This document shows positions 1-5,329 of a DNA stretch of 5,329 nt, in pieces. A program made the translations under genes and the position numbers. Numbering within the stretch: position 1 is the first letter of the stretch; the number at the start of each line of letters is the position of its first letter. The stretch lies in NCBI GenBank assembly GCA_036003705.1, contig DASYSE010000090.1, forward strand, positions 1 through 5,329. The letters run 5' to 3'. The notes below the pieces were generated by a model that worked only from the letters and a program-made list of their open reading frames with translations, searched no databases and was not told the origin of the DNA. Origin of the DNA: CALGFH01 sp036003705 (GTDB lineage Bacteria; Actinomycetota; CALGFH01).

Positions 1-2066
1 ACCACGGTGGCGTCGAGGATCACCGCGATCGCCATGCCGATCCCGATCTCCTTGATGGTCAGCAGCTCGCCGGCGGCGAAGCCGAGGAACACCACCACGA
101 TCAGCATGGCCGCCGAGGTGACGATCCTCCCGGTCCGCTGCAGGCCCAGCGCGACCGCCCGGTCGTTGTCGCCGGTCTGGTCCCAGGCCTCCTTGATCCG
201 GGAGAGCAGGAACACCTCGTAGTCCATGGACAGGCCGAAGGCGAACACGAAGATCAGCACCGGGACGGTGATGTCGACCATGCCGGGCGGGTCGAAGGCG
301 AGCGGGCCGGACAGGTGGCCCTCCTGGAAGACCCAGACCAGCGCACCGAAGCTCGCCCCCAGCGACAGCACGTTCATGACGATCGCCTTGACCGGCACCA
401 CCACCGAGCCGGTCATGAGGAACAGCAACACGAAGGTGACCAGCCCGATGAGGCCGAACGCCCACGGAAGCCGGGCCAGCAGCGAGTCGCGGTAGTCGAC
501 CAGGAAGGCGGCCGGGCCGGTGACGCCGACCGGGAACGGCCGCTCCAGCGCCCGGATGCGCTCGACCAGCCGGGTGGCGACCGGGCCCTGGCTGGACCCG
601 GTGGGGACCACGTCCACCACGGTCACCACCGGGGGGATGCCCTGGCGGGGCCGCACCGAGTGGACGCCCGGCAGCGTCGCGATCCGCCGCAGGTAGGGGG
701 CGAGCAGGGGCGAGCGCGGGTCGGTCTCGACCAGCAGCACGATCGGGTCGGTGCCGCCGCCCTCGAACCGCTGGTCGACCGCGTCGAACAGCTGGCGCGA
801 CTCCGAGGAGCGGGGGAGCGCCTCCAGCCCGGAGTTCTCCAGCCTGGCGTGGCGGAACGGGACCGCCAGCAGGACCAGCAGGACCGCGACCACCACCACG
901 ATCGCGGGGGCGGCGCGCTGGACGACCCGGGACAGCCGGTAGAACAGGCCATGGTCGGACCCGCCGGCGGCGCGCCCTGGGCGGATTCGCCGACCCCAGA
1001 GGCCGAGCAGGGCCGGCACCAGCGTGACCGCGGCGACCATCGCGACCAGCACCACGCCGATGCCGCCCCAGGCCAGCGACCGCAGGAACGGCTCGGCGAA
1101 GACCAGCAGGCCGCACATGGCCGCGGCCACGGTCAGCCCGGAGAACGTCACCGTGCGGCCGGCGGTGGCCAGGGTCCGCTCGATCGCCGCCGGCAGCTCC
1201 TGGCCGGCGGCCCGTTCCTCGCGGAAGCGGCTGATGACCAGCAGCGAGTAGTCGACCGACAGCCCCAGGCCCAGCATGGTGATCACGTTGACCGAGTAGA
1301 CCGAGATGTCGGTGACCTCGCTGATCCCGAGCAGGATCAGCAGCGCGCCGGCGATCGATACCACCGCCACCAGCAGTGGGGTGACGGCGGCGGTGATCCC
1401 CCTGAACACCACCAGCAGCAGCAGGAGCATGACCGGCAGGGCGAGCCGCTCGCCGCGCTCGAGGTCCTTCTGGGCCTGGTCCTGGAACTCCTGGTTGGCC
1501 GAGCCCTCGCCGCCGACCAGTACCCGGGGTGCGTCGATGGCCCGCAGCCGCGTCTCGATGCGGCGAACCGCGTCGTCGTGGGCGCGCTCGTCCAGGCCCT
1601 GCTTCACCTCGACCCGCAGCCGCACGGCCCGCCCGTCGCGCGCCACCAATTGATCCACCGGGGCACCCCCTTGGGGTTCCCCGGACCCCGCCGGCGGCTC
1701 CCCGCCGCCGGCGGCAGCGCCCGCGGGTCCCTCGCTGGCCGGCTGCCGCTGCCACGGGGCGATCACGCGCAGGACGCCCGGCACGGCCTTGAGGTCGGCG
1801 GCCGCCCTGGAGATCTCGGCCCGGAACGCGGGCTCGGCGGCGTCGCGGCCGTCGACCACGGCGGTCATCTCGGTGGCGCCGCCGCCGAGCCGGCCGAGCA
1901 GATCGGCGGCCACCACCGACTCGGAGTCGTCGCGCAGGCCGCTGCCCGAGCCGAGCCGGCCGAACACCTCGCTACCGAAGCCGAAGCCGACGGCGAGCAC
2001 CACCACCCACGCGAGCGCGACCGGCAGCCGGCGGCGGTAGACGAAGCGACCCAGGCCTGCGAACAC
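1..2066 (-). CDS. MMPL family (RND superfamily) membrane transporter, C-terminus cut by window edge
   Basis: Proton-driven inner-membrane transporter of the MmpL/YdfJ type, which generally exports lipids, hydrophobic compounds or drugs; the substrate cannot be read from sequence. The frame is open for 688 codons and still open at base 1. It shows the duplicated layout: TM1 about residues 11-31, a first porter domain to about 190, TM2-TM6 about 206-350, TM7 about 375-395, a second porter domain to about 528, then TM8 to the start of TM12. Both halves carry the TM4 Asp-Tyr pair used for proton relay in MmpL proteins: D272-Y273 in GLGLSVDYSLLVISRF and D615-Y616 in FGLSMDYEVFLLSR. The visible end, AVILDATVV, is the usual TM12 motif, so probably only tens of residues are missing. 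GTG 2066 is the first start after the in-frame TAG at 2081-2079 and gives the typical N-terminus (FAGLGRFVYRRRLPVALAW). No Shine-Dalgarno precedes it. Residues about 109-136 are a Gly/Ala/Pro/Glu-rich insert in the first porter domain. It is divergent from ligA; no regulator gene is adjacent. Confidence 0.93.
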   Translation of the reverse strand, partial: MFAGLGRFVYRRRLPVALAWVVVLAVGFGFGSEVFGRLGSGSGLRDDSESVVAADLLGRLGGGATEMTAVVDGRDAAEPAFRAEISRAAADLKAVPGVLRVIAPWQRQPASEGPAGAAAGGGEPPAGSGEPQGGAPVDQLVARDGRAVRLRVEVKQGLDERAHDDAVRRIETRLRAIDAPRVLVGGEGSANQEFQDQAQKDLERGERLALPVMLLLLLVVFRGITAAVTPLLVAVVSIAGALLILLGISEVTDISVYSVNVITMLGLGLSVDYSLLVISRFREERAAGQELPAAIERTLATAGRTVTFSGLTVAAAMCGLLVFAEPFLRSLAWGGIGVVLVAMVAAVTLVPALLGLWGRRIRPGRAAGGSDHGLFYRLSRVVQRAAPAIVVVVAVLLVLLAVPFRHARLENSGLEALPRSSESRQLFDAVDQRFEGGGTDPIVLLVETDPRSPLLAPYLRRIATLPGVHSVRPRQGIPPVVTVVDVVPTGSSQGPVATRLVERIRALERPFPVGVTGPAAFLVDYRDSLLARLPWAFGLIGLVTFVLLFLMTGSVVVPVKAIVMNVLSLGASFGALVWVFQEGHLSGPLAFDPPGMVDITVPVLIFVFAFGLSMDYEVFLLSRIKEAWDQTGDNDRAVALGLQRTGRIVTSAAMLIVVVFLGFAAGELLTIKEIGIGMAIAVILDATV

Positions 2067-2073
2067 CGTGTCA

Positions 2074-2084
2074 CCATACTATGG
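2074..2084. promoter_or_regulatory. Palindromic candidate bidirectional -10 element (transporter / ligA)
   Basis: CCATACTATGG is a perfect inverted repeat with a single central base, lying in the otherwise GC-rich divergent gap. Read on the minus strand it contains TAGTAT (2081-2076); on the plus strand it contains TACTAT (2077-2082). Both keep the TAnnAT core of a housekeeping -10 box. The minus-strand box ends 9 nt before the transporter GTG. A plus-strand start from it would give ligA a leader of roughly 110 nt. No good TTGACA-like -35 lies at 16-18 bp on either strand, which is common for actinobacterial promoters but lowers certainty. It could instead be an operator, or chance. Confidence 0.4.
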
Positions 2085-2085
2085 C

Positions 2086-2104
2086 CCGTCGGGAGGGAGG
2101 ACGG
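2086..2104. promoter_or_regulatory. Inverted repeat, possible operator
   Basis: CCGTC (2086-2090) and GACGG (2100-2104) form perfect 5-bp arms around a 9-bp purine-rich spacer, 19 bp in all. The element lies immediately upstream of the putative -10 box of the transporter, where a repressor or activator could act, and downstream of the possible plus-strand start for ligA. The arms are short and GC-rich, so chance is a real alternative. Confidence 0.25.
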
Positions 2105-2125
2105 TCCCTTGGCGGCCTGTGGGGT

Positions 2126-2156
2126 TCCCGTCGCGGCCGGCCCGAGGGCTGCGGGA
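2126..2156 (+). other. Predicted hairpin in the ligA leader
   Basis: TCCCG (2126-2130) pairs with CGGGA (2152-2156). Inside it CGGCC (2138-2142) pairs with GGCTG (2147-2151), including one G-U pair, around a CGAG loop. The 3' strands of the two stems are contiguous, so they can stack; a 7-nt bulge sits on the 5' side. The hairpin ends about 42 nt before the ligA start and is not followed by a U-run, so it does not look like an intrinsic terminator. Whether it matters depends on where ligA transcription begins. Confidence 0.3.
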
Positions 2157-2180
2157 TACTGGGTGAGGGGTCAGGAACCG

Positions 2181-2192
2181 GGGGAGGGGGAA
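2181..2192 (+). promoter_or_regulatory. Ribosome binding site of ligA
   Basis: A purine run GGGGAGGGGG followed by AA ends 6-8 nt before GTG 2199. This strong Shine-Dalgarno, together with the family N-terminus, decides the start. An in-frame upstream GTG at 2163 would add 12 residues (beginning VRGQEPGEGE) that LigA proteins do not normally have, and it lacks comparable spacing. Confidence 0.8.
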
Positions 2193-2198
2193 TCGTTC

Positions 2199-4238
2199 GT
2201 GTCGCTGCCGGCGCAGGAGGCGGCCAACCGGGTCGACGAGCTGCGGGCGCGCCTGCGGGACGCGTCCTACCGCTACTACGTGCTGAGCGACCCGGACATC
2301 TCCGACGCCGAGTACGACGAGCTGCTGCGCGGCCTGCAACGGCTCGAGGAGGAGTACCCCGACCTGCGCACCGCCGACTCGCCGACCCAACAGGTCGGGG
2401 CGCCGCGGGCGGCCGCGTTCGCGCCGGTGCGCCACCCGGTGGCGATGCTGTCGCTGGACAACGTCTTCGCCGCCGAGGAGCTGGCCGCCTGGGGCCGGCG
2501 CGCCGAGCGCATCGTCGGCGACGTCGCCGCCTACGTCTGCGAGGTCAAGATCGACGGCGTCGCCGTCTCCCTCCAGTACGAGCGCGGCCGGCTGGTCAGG
2601 GCCGCGACCAGGGGGGACGGGCTGGTCGGCGACGACATCACCCCCAACGTCCGCACCATTGCCGACGCGCCCGCCCGGCTCGGGGTCGACGACCCGCCGC
2701 CGATGTTCGAGGTCCGCGGCGAGATCTTCTTCCCCACCGCGGCCTTCGAGCAGTTCAACAAGCAGCAGGCCGACGAGGGCAAGCAGGTCTTTGCCAACCC
2801 CCGCAACGCCGCCTCCGGCGCGCTGCGGCAGAAGGACCCCAAGGTCACCGCCAGCCGGCCGCTGCGCCTGCTGTGCCACTCCTTCGGCGTGGCCGAGGGG
2901 ATGCGCTTCGCCTCCCACTCCGAGTTCCTCGCCTACTGCGAGCGGGCCGGCCTGCCGGTCGCGGCGGAGACGGCCAGGGTCTCCACCCTCGAGAAGGTGC
3001 AGGCGTTCATCGACCGGTGGGCCGAGCACCGCCACGACATCGAGTACGAGATCGACGGCGTGGTGGTCAAGGTCGACCGCACCGGCCAGCAGCAGGAGCT
3101 CGGCCACACCTCCAAGGCGCCGCGGTGGGCGATCGCCTACAAGTTCCCCCCCGAGGAGCGCACCACCCTGCTCAAGGACATCAAGGTGTCGATCGGGCGG
3201 ACCGGGGTGGCGACCCCGTTCGCCGAGCTGGAGCCGGTGGTGGTGGCCGGCTCCACCATCGGGCTGGCCACGCTGCACAACCAGGACGAGGTCGCCCGCA
3301 GGGACGTGCGGCCCGGCGACACGGTGTTCGTCCGCAAGGCCGGCGACGTCATCCCCGAGGTGGTCGGCCCGGTGCTCACCAAGCGGCCCAAGGGCACCAG
3401 GCGCTGGAAGTTCCCGCGCGCCTGCCCGGAGTGCGGCACCCCGCTGGTCCGGCCGGAGGGCGAGTCGGCCACCCGCTGCCCCAACGTCACCGGCTGCCCG
3501 GCGCAGCGCTGGGGCACGCTGGTCCACTTCGCCGGCCGCGGCGCCATGGACATCGAGCACCTGGGCGAGAAGACGGTGGCCGCGCTGATCGCCGCCGGCA
3601 AGCTCCACGACGCCGCCGACATCTACCGGATCACCGCCGAGGACCTGGCCGAGCTGCCCGGCTTCAAGGACAAGTCGATCGCCAACCTGGTGGAGGCGGT
3701 GGAGGCGTCCAAGCAGCGGCCGCTGGATCGGCTGCTGGTCGGCCTGTCCATCCGCCACGTGGGCGGCACGGTCGCCACCGTGCTCGCCAACCGCCTGAGG
3801 TCGCTGGAGGCAATCGCCGGCGCCGGTGAGGAGGAGCTGGCGGCGGTCGACGGGGTCGGCCCGACCATCGCCGCCAGCGTCGCCGTCTGGTTCGCCGATG
3901 ACGCCAACAAGGATCTGGTCGCCCGCCTGGTCGAGGCCGGCGTCAACACCAAGGCCGACGGGCAGGAGGTCGCCGAGCTGCCGCAGACGCTCGCCGGCAG
4001 CACCTTCGTGCTCACGGGCGGGCTGGACGGCTTCACCCGCGACGAGGCCACCACGGCCATCGAGGCGCGCGGCGGCAAGGTGACCTCGACCGTCTCCAAG
4101 AAGACCTCCTACGTGGTGGTCGGGACCGACCCGGGCTCCAAGGCGGACCGGGCGGCCGAGCTGGGCGTGCCGACGCTCGACGAGGCCGCCTTCCGGGAGC
4201 TGCTCGACCGCGACGAGCTGGCGGCGCCCGATGAGTGA
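2199..4238 (+). CDS. ligA: NAD+-dependent DNA ligase LigA
   Basis: Seals nicks in duplex DNA with NAD+ as AMP donor, joining Okazaki fragments and finishing excision repair in the cytoplasm; normally essential in bacteria. At 679 residues it is a normal full length, with all domains in order. Domain Ia, about 1-70, binds NMN (Y26-Y27, D36, Y39-D40). The nucleotidyltransferase domain, about 71-320, holds the adenylated lysine K117 in KIDG, E115, E175 in VRGE, R202 in FANPRNAASG, K291 in GVVVKVD, and K315 in YKFPPEE. The OB fold spans about 323-405. The zinc finger ligands are C409, C412, C427 and C433. Helix-hairpin-helix repeats lie at about 434-590 and a C-terminal BRCT domain at about 594-672. 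The match to E. coli LigA numbering (K115, C408-C432) is within two residues throughout, so the gene looks intact and functional. One small variation is G608 in the BRCT TGxL motif, where Thr or Ser is usual. It is divergent from an MMPL transporter and overlaps the next gene by 8 nt. The start is GTG with a strong ribosome site. Confidence 0.98.
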   Translation: MSLPAQEAANRVDELRARLRDASYRYYVLSDPDISDAEYDELLRGLQRLEEEYPDLRTADSPTQQVGAPRAAAFAPVRHPVAMLSLDNVFAAEELAAWGRRAERIVGDVAAYVCEVKIDGVAVSLQYERGRLVRAATRGDGLVGDDITPNVRTIADAPARLGVDDPPPMFEVRGEIFFPTAAFEQFNKQQADEGKQVFANPRNAASGALRQKDPKVTASRPLRLLCHSFGVAEGMRFASHSEFLAYCERAGLPVAAETARVSTLEKVQAFIDRWAEHRHDIEYEIDGVVVKVDRTGQQQELGHTSKAPRWAIAYKFPPEERTTLLKDIKVSIGRTGVATPFAELEPVVVAGSTIGLATLHNQDEVARRDVRPGDTVFVRKAGDVIPEVVGPVLTKRPKGTRRWKFPRACPECGTPLVRPEGESATRCPNVTGCPAQRWGTLVHFAGRGAMDIEHLGEKTVAALIAAGKLHDAADIYRITAEDLAELPGFKDKSIANLVEAVEASKQRPLDRLLVGLSIRHVGGTVATVLANRLRSLEAIAGAGEEELAAVDGVGPTIAASVAVWFADDANKDLVARLVEAGVNTKADGQEVAELPQTLAGSTFVLTGGLDGFTRDEATTAIEARGGKVTSTVSKKTSYVVVGTDPGSKADRAAELGVPTLDEAAFRELLDRDELAAPDE

Positions 4239-4818
4239 CGTCTTCAGCCCCTGGGACCCGGAGGGGTCGCGGCCGCCGGAGCCGTCCCGCGAGGACAAGG
4301 GCCCCGACCCGGAGCCGATCGTACGCACCGTCCGGGTCGCCTTCCTGCTGGCCGGCATGCTGGTCGCGGCCATCGTCAACGCGGGGCTCAACCGGCTGAC
4401 CGGGCCGCCGGCGACGGCCGGGGTCGTCGGCCTGCCCCTGTCGGCCGTGGTCGCGGTGGTCGTGGTCGCGATCCTGCTGGGGGCGGCGTGGGCGTTGCGC
4501 CCGGCGCACCTGCTGATGGTCGGCAAGCGGACCCTCGACCATCCCGACCCGCGCCAGCGGCGACCCCGGGCCGAGCGGGCCAGGGCGATGGGCTTCCGCG
4601 GCCTGGCCATGGGCTGGGCCAGCCAGGCGCTGGTGGTGGGCCTGCTGCCGGCCCTGGCCGGGCTGATGCTGGAGCTGCTGCACGGCCGCCGCTGGGAGCT
4701 GCTGGCGTTCGCCGGCGTGAGCCTGCTGGCCGGCTTCGTCTACCAGCTCCAGGTGACCGGCGCGGTGCGGCTGGCGGTCGACGACCCCGAGCTGCGCGCC
4801 AGCTACGGCTCCCGCTGA
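4231..4818 (+). CDS. Hypothetical four-TM membrane protein, coupled to ligA
   Basis: Not recognised as a named family. The protein has 195 residues. The first 30 are hydrophilic, rich in Pro, Asp and Glu, and likely cytoplasmic. Four hydrophobic segments follow at about 34-54, 66-89, 125-147 and 155-174. The loop between TM2 and TM3 (about 90-123) carries many Arg and Lys, so the positive-inside rule places it, and both termini, in the cytoplasm. The short C-terminal tail ends DDPELRASYGSR. No catalytic motif, signal peptide or cysteine pair is visible. The ATG lies inside the last ligA codons (ATGAGTGA, 8-nt overlap) with no clear Shine-Dalgarno of its own, suggesting translation by ribosomes terminating on ligA and hence one transcript. 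That does not prove a role in DNA joining. Codon use resembles its neighbours. A real gene is strongly supported; its function is unknown. Confidence 0.85.
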   Translation: MSDVFSPWDPEGSRPPEPSREDKGPDPEPIVRTVRVAFLLAGMLVAAIVNAGLNRLTGPPATAGVVGLPLSAVVAVVVVAILLGAAWALRPAHLLMVGKRTLDHPDPRQRRPRAERARAMGFRGLAMGWASQALVVGLLPALAGLMLELLHGRRWELLAFAGVSLLAGFVYQLQVTGAVRLAVDDPELRASYGSR

Positions 4819-4827
4819 GCCATAAGT

Positions 4828-4852
4828 GTTTGCTTGACCCCTTGGCGGGTAG
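4828..4852 (+). promoter_or_regulatory. Candidate SigB/SigF-type stress promoter for the DUF6458 gene
   Basis: GTTTGC (4828-4833) and GGGTAG (4847-4852) are separated by 13 bp, i.e. GTTT-N15-GGGTA. This matches the form known for general-stress sigma factors of the SigB/SigF group (GTTT, 15-17 bp, GGGTAT in mycobacteria; GTTTAA, 12-14 bp, GGGTAT in Bacillus), except for the last -10 base. Transcription would begin near 4858-4860, giving a leader of about 37 nt. A weaker housekeeping reading also exists: TTGACC (4834-4839) with GATCAA (4857-4862) at 17 bp. Confidence 0.5.
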
Positions 4853-4872
4853 CTCCGATCAAGGAAGTCAAG
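4833..4872. repeat. Nested inverted repeat in the 4819-4895 gap
   Basis: CTTGAC (4833-4838) is the exact inverse complement of GTCAAG (4867-4872). Directly inside, CCTTG (4840-4844) is the inverse complement of CAAGG (4860-4864). Only a 1 x 2 nt interior mismatch separates the arms, leaving a 15-nt loop that contains the GGGTAG box. As RNA from the ligA side this is an 11-bp hairpin without a U-tract, a possible terminator or 3' end of the upstream operon. As DNA it brackets the promoter -10 and could be a protein-binding site. Confidence 0.45.
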
Positions 4873-4883
4873 ACATCCGAGCC

Positions 4884-4890
4884 GAGGGGA
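4884..4890 (+). promoter_or_regulatory. Ribosome binding site of the DUF6458 gene
   Basis: GAGGGGA ends 5 nt before ATG 4896. This selects that ATG over any upstream start in the same open frame, which extends leftward only as a shadow of the preceding gene. Confidence 0.75.
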
Positions 4891-4895
4891 ACGAC

Positions 4896-5156
4896 ATGAG
4901 CATCGGAGCCAGCATCTTCCTGCTGGTCGTCGGGGCCATCCTGACCTTCGCGGTGAACGTCTCCACCGAGGGGTTCAACATCAACACGGTCGGGATCATC
5001 CTGATGATCGCCGGCGTGATCGGCCTGCTGATGTCGCTGCTGTTCTGGAGCAGCTTCTCGCCATACCGGCGCCGCACGGTCGCTCCCGGTGAGCGGCTGG
5101 TCCCGCCGGAGGAGCGGGTCGTGGAGGAGCGCCGCATCGAGCGCGACTACCCGTGA
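4896..5156 (+). CDS. DUF6458-type small two-TM membrane protein
   Basis: An 86-residue protein resembling the uncharacterised actinobacterial DUF6458 family, recognised by its opening MSIGASIFLLVVGAILTFAV and the following NTVGIILMIAGVIGLLMSLLF. Two hydrophobic helices (about 3-20 and 31-51) are joined by a short polar loop (NVSTEGFNIN). The C-terminal tail of about 33 residues is highly charged, begins SPYRRR and continues with Glu/Arg-rich sequence to ERDYP. By the positive-inside rule the tail is cytoplasmic, so both ends face in. No enzymatic motif is present; the function of the family is unknown. It has its own ribosome site and a SigB/SigF-like promoter match upstream, so it is probably transcribed separately from ligA and may be stress-induced (inference). 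The gene is complete. Family assignment is by recollection of the N-terminal pattern and would be settled by a Pfam search. Confidence 0.85.
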   Translation: MSIGASIFLLVVGAILTFAVNVSTEGFNINTVGIILMIAGVIGLLMSLLFWSSFSPYRRRTVAPGERLVPPEERVVEERRIERDYP

Positions 5157-5230
5157 GGTCCAGCAGCAACCGGTACATCTAGGCAGGACCGCTAGAAACG
5201 CGCATTCTCTGACCAGCATCCCGTTCCGCG

Positions 5231-5246
5231 CGACCGGGGGAGGTCG
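5231..5246 (+). promoter_or_regulatory. Strong ribosome binding site inside a small hairpin
   Basis: GGGGGAGG (5236-5243) ends 6 nt before ATG 5250 and is the Shine-Dalgarno of the last gene. It overlaps an inverted repeat, CGACC (5231-5235) with GGTCG (5242-5246), whose 6-nt loop GGGGGA carries most of the Shine-Dalgarno. The 5-bp stem could partly shield or present the site. The rest of the 5157-5249 gap shows only a lone TAGAAA (5193-5198) as a possible -10, with no matching -35. Confidence 0.5.
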
Positions 5247-5249
5247 GAG

Positions 5250-5329
5250 ATGCGCAGACCCGTTCGCGTGCTGCTGGCCGGCGTCGCCGTGCTGCTGGCG
5301 ACGCTCGGCCCGGCGGCCAGCTCGTCGGC
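5250..5329 (+). CDS. N-terminus of an exported protein (signal peptide only), cut by window edge
   Basis: Only 26 codons are visible before the right edge. The start reads MRRPVRVLLAGVAVLLATLG followed by PAASSSA. It has a basic n-region (three Arg in six residues), a hydrophobic core of about 14 residues, and a Pro/Ala/Ser stretch suited to signal peptidase I cleavage. No lipobox cysteine appears in the visible part, so a Sec-secreted or membrane-anchored protein is likelier than a lipoprotein. The ATG is supported by the GGGGGAGG site 6 nt upstream. The mature protein and its function cannot be judged. It lies on the same strand as the DUF6458 gene, 93 nt downstream. Confidence 0.75.
   Translation, partial: MRRPVRVLLAGVAVLLATLGPAASSS

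Noticed and set aside
1865..2077. 70-codon minus-strand frame starting at ATG 2077
   Set aside because: Shifted relative to the MMPL frame; the GTG 2066 frame gives the conserved transporter N-terminus while this one gives Ser/Arg/Ala-rich sequence.
315..2198. Open frame continuous with ligA that extends it upstream by more than 600 codons
   Set aside because: It is antisense to the MMPL gene; its translation is a low-complexity His/Arg/Gln/Asp/Gly-rich sequence typical of shadow frames in GC-rich DNA, and LigA homologues start near 2199.
2081..3829. 582-codon open frame on the plus strand, overlapping ligA in another frame
   Set aside because: An Arg/Gly/Ala-rich shadow of ligA with no recognisable motif; the ligA frame carries every expected catalytic residue.
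4011..4025. G608 in the BRCT TGxL motif of LigA as a possible defect
   Set aside because: This position varies (Thr or Ser in homologues), and the rest of the BRCT domain is well conserved, so it is probably neutral.
2079..4610. 843-codon open frame on the minus strand across ligA
   Set aside because: It lies opposite a fully conserved ligA, its translation is Gly/Leu/Arg/His-rich without any domain pattern, and stops are rare in antisense frames at this base composition.
4834..4862. Housekeeping promoter TTGACC with GATCAA for the DUF6458 gene
   Set aside because: The -35 is good but the -10 matches only three of six bases and lacks a leading T; the GTTT/GGGTAG pair fits a known class better. 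It is kept only as an alternative.
4488..4895. Upstream extension of the DUF6458 frame to an earlier ATG
   Set aside because: The extension overlaps the four-TM gene in another frame and is low-complexity; the family N-terminus MSIGAS begins at 4896 behind a Shine-Dalgarno.
5157..5190. GGTCC/GGACC inverted repeat just after the DUF6458 stop, as a terminator
   Set aside because: Only 5-bp arms with a 24-nt loop and no U-run; too weak to call.
4803..5219. 138-codon minus-strand frame opposite the DUF6458 gene
   Set aside because: Its composition is that of an antisense shadow, and the plus strand holds a recognisable two-TM family protein with its own ribosome site.

Overview
The window comes from a GC-rich bacterium, almost certainly an actinomycete in the broad sense (Actinomycetota). 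The signs are codons overwhelmingly ending in G or C, GTG starts, long open shadow frames on both strands, a DUF6458-type small membrane protein, and an MmpL/YdfJ-like transporter. I cannot name a genus. No mobile element, rRNA, tRNA, CRISPR array or phage gene is visible. Apart from short intergenic gaps the window is fully coding.

Layout: (1) 1-2066, minus strand: most of an MMPL-family (RND superfamily) membrane transporter, 688 residues visible. It starts at GTG 2066 and runs off the left edge close to its expected C-terminus. (2) 2067-2198: a 132-bp divergent intergenic region with a perfect 11-bp palindrome that supplies a plausible -10 box on both strands, a second inverted repeat, and a hairpin in the presumed ligA leader. 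(3) 2199-4238, plus strand: a complete NAD+-dependent DNA ligase (LigA, 679 aa) with every expected domain and catalytic residue. (4) 4231-4818: a four-TM hypothetical protein whose start overlaps the ligA stop by 8 nt, so probably translationally coupled. (5) 4819-4895: a 77-bp gap with a SigB/SigF-like promoter match and a nested inverted repeat. (6) 4896-5156: an 86-aa DUF6458-type two-TM protein. (7) 5157-5249: a short gap with a small hairpin around a strong ribosome binding site. (8) 5250-5329: the signal peptide of an exported protein, cut by the right edge.

Functionally this is mainly housekeeping (Okazaki fragment joining and repair by LigA) beside envelope proteins. I see no new multi-gene system. 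The observations most worth checking are regulatory: the symmetric -10 shared by ligA and the transporter, the apparently leaderless GTG start of the transporter, and the general-stress-type promoter inside an inverted repeat ahead of the DUF6458 gene. The ligA neighbourhood is also not the common one, since no gatC follows it.
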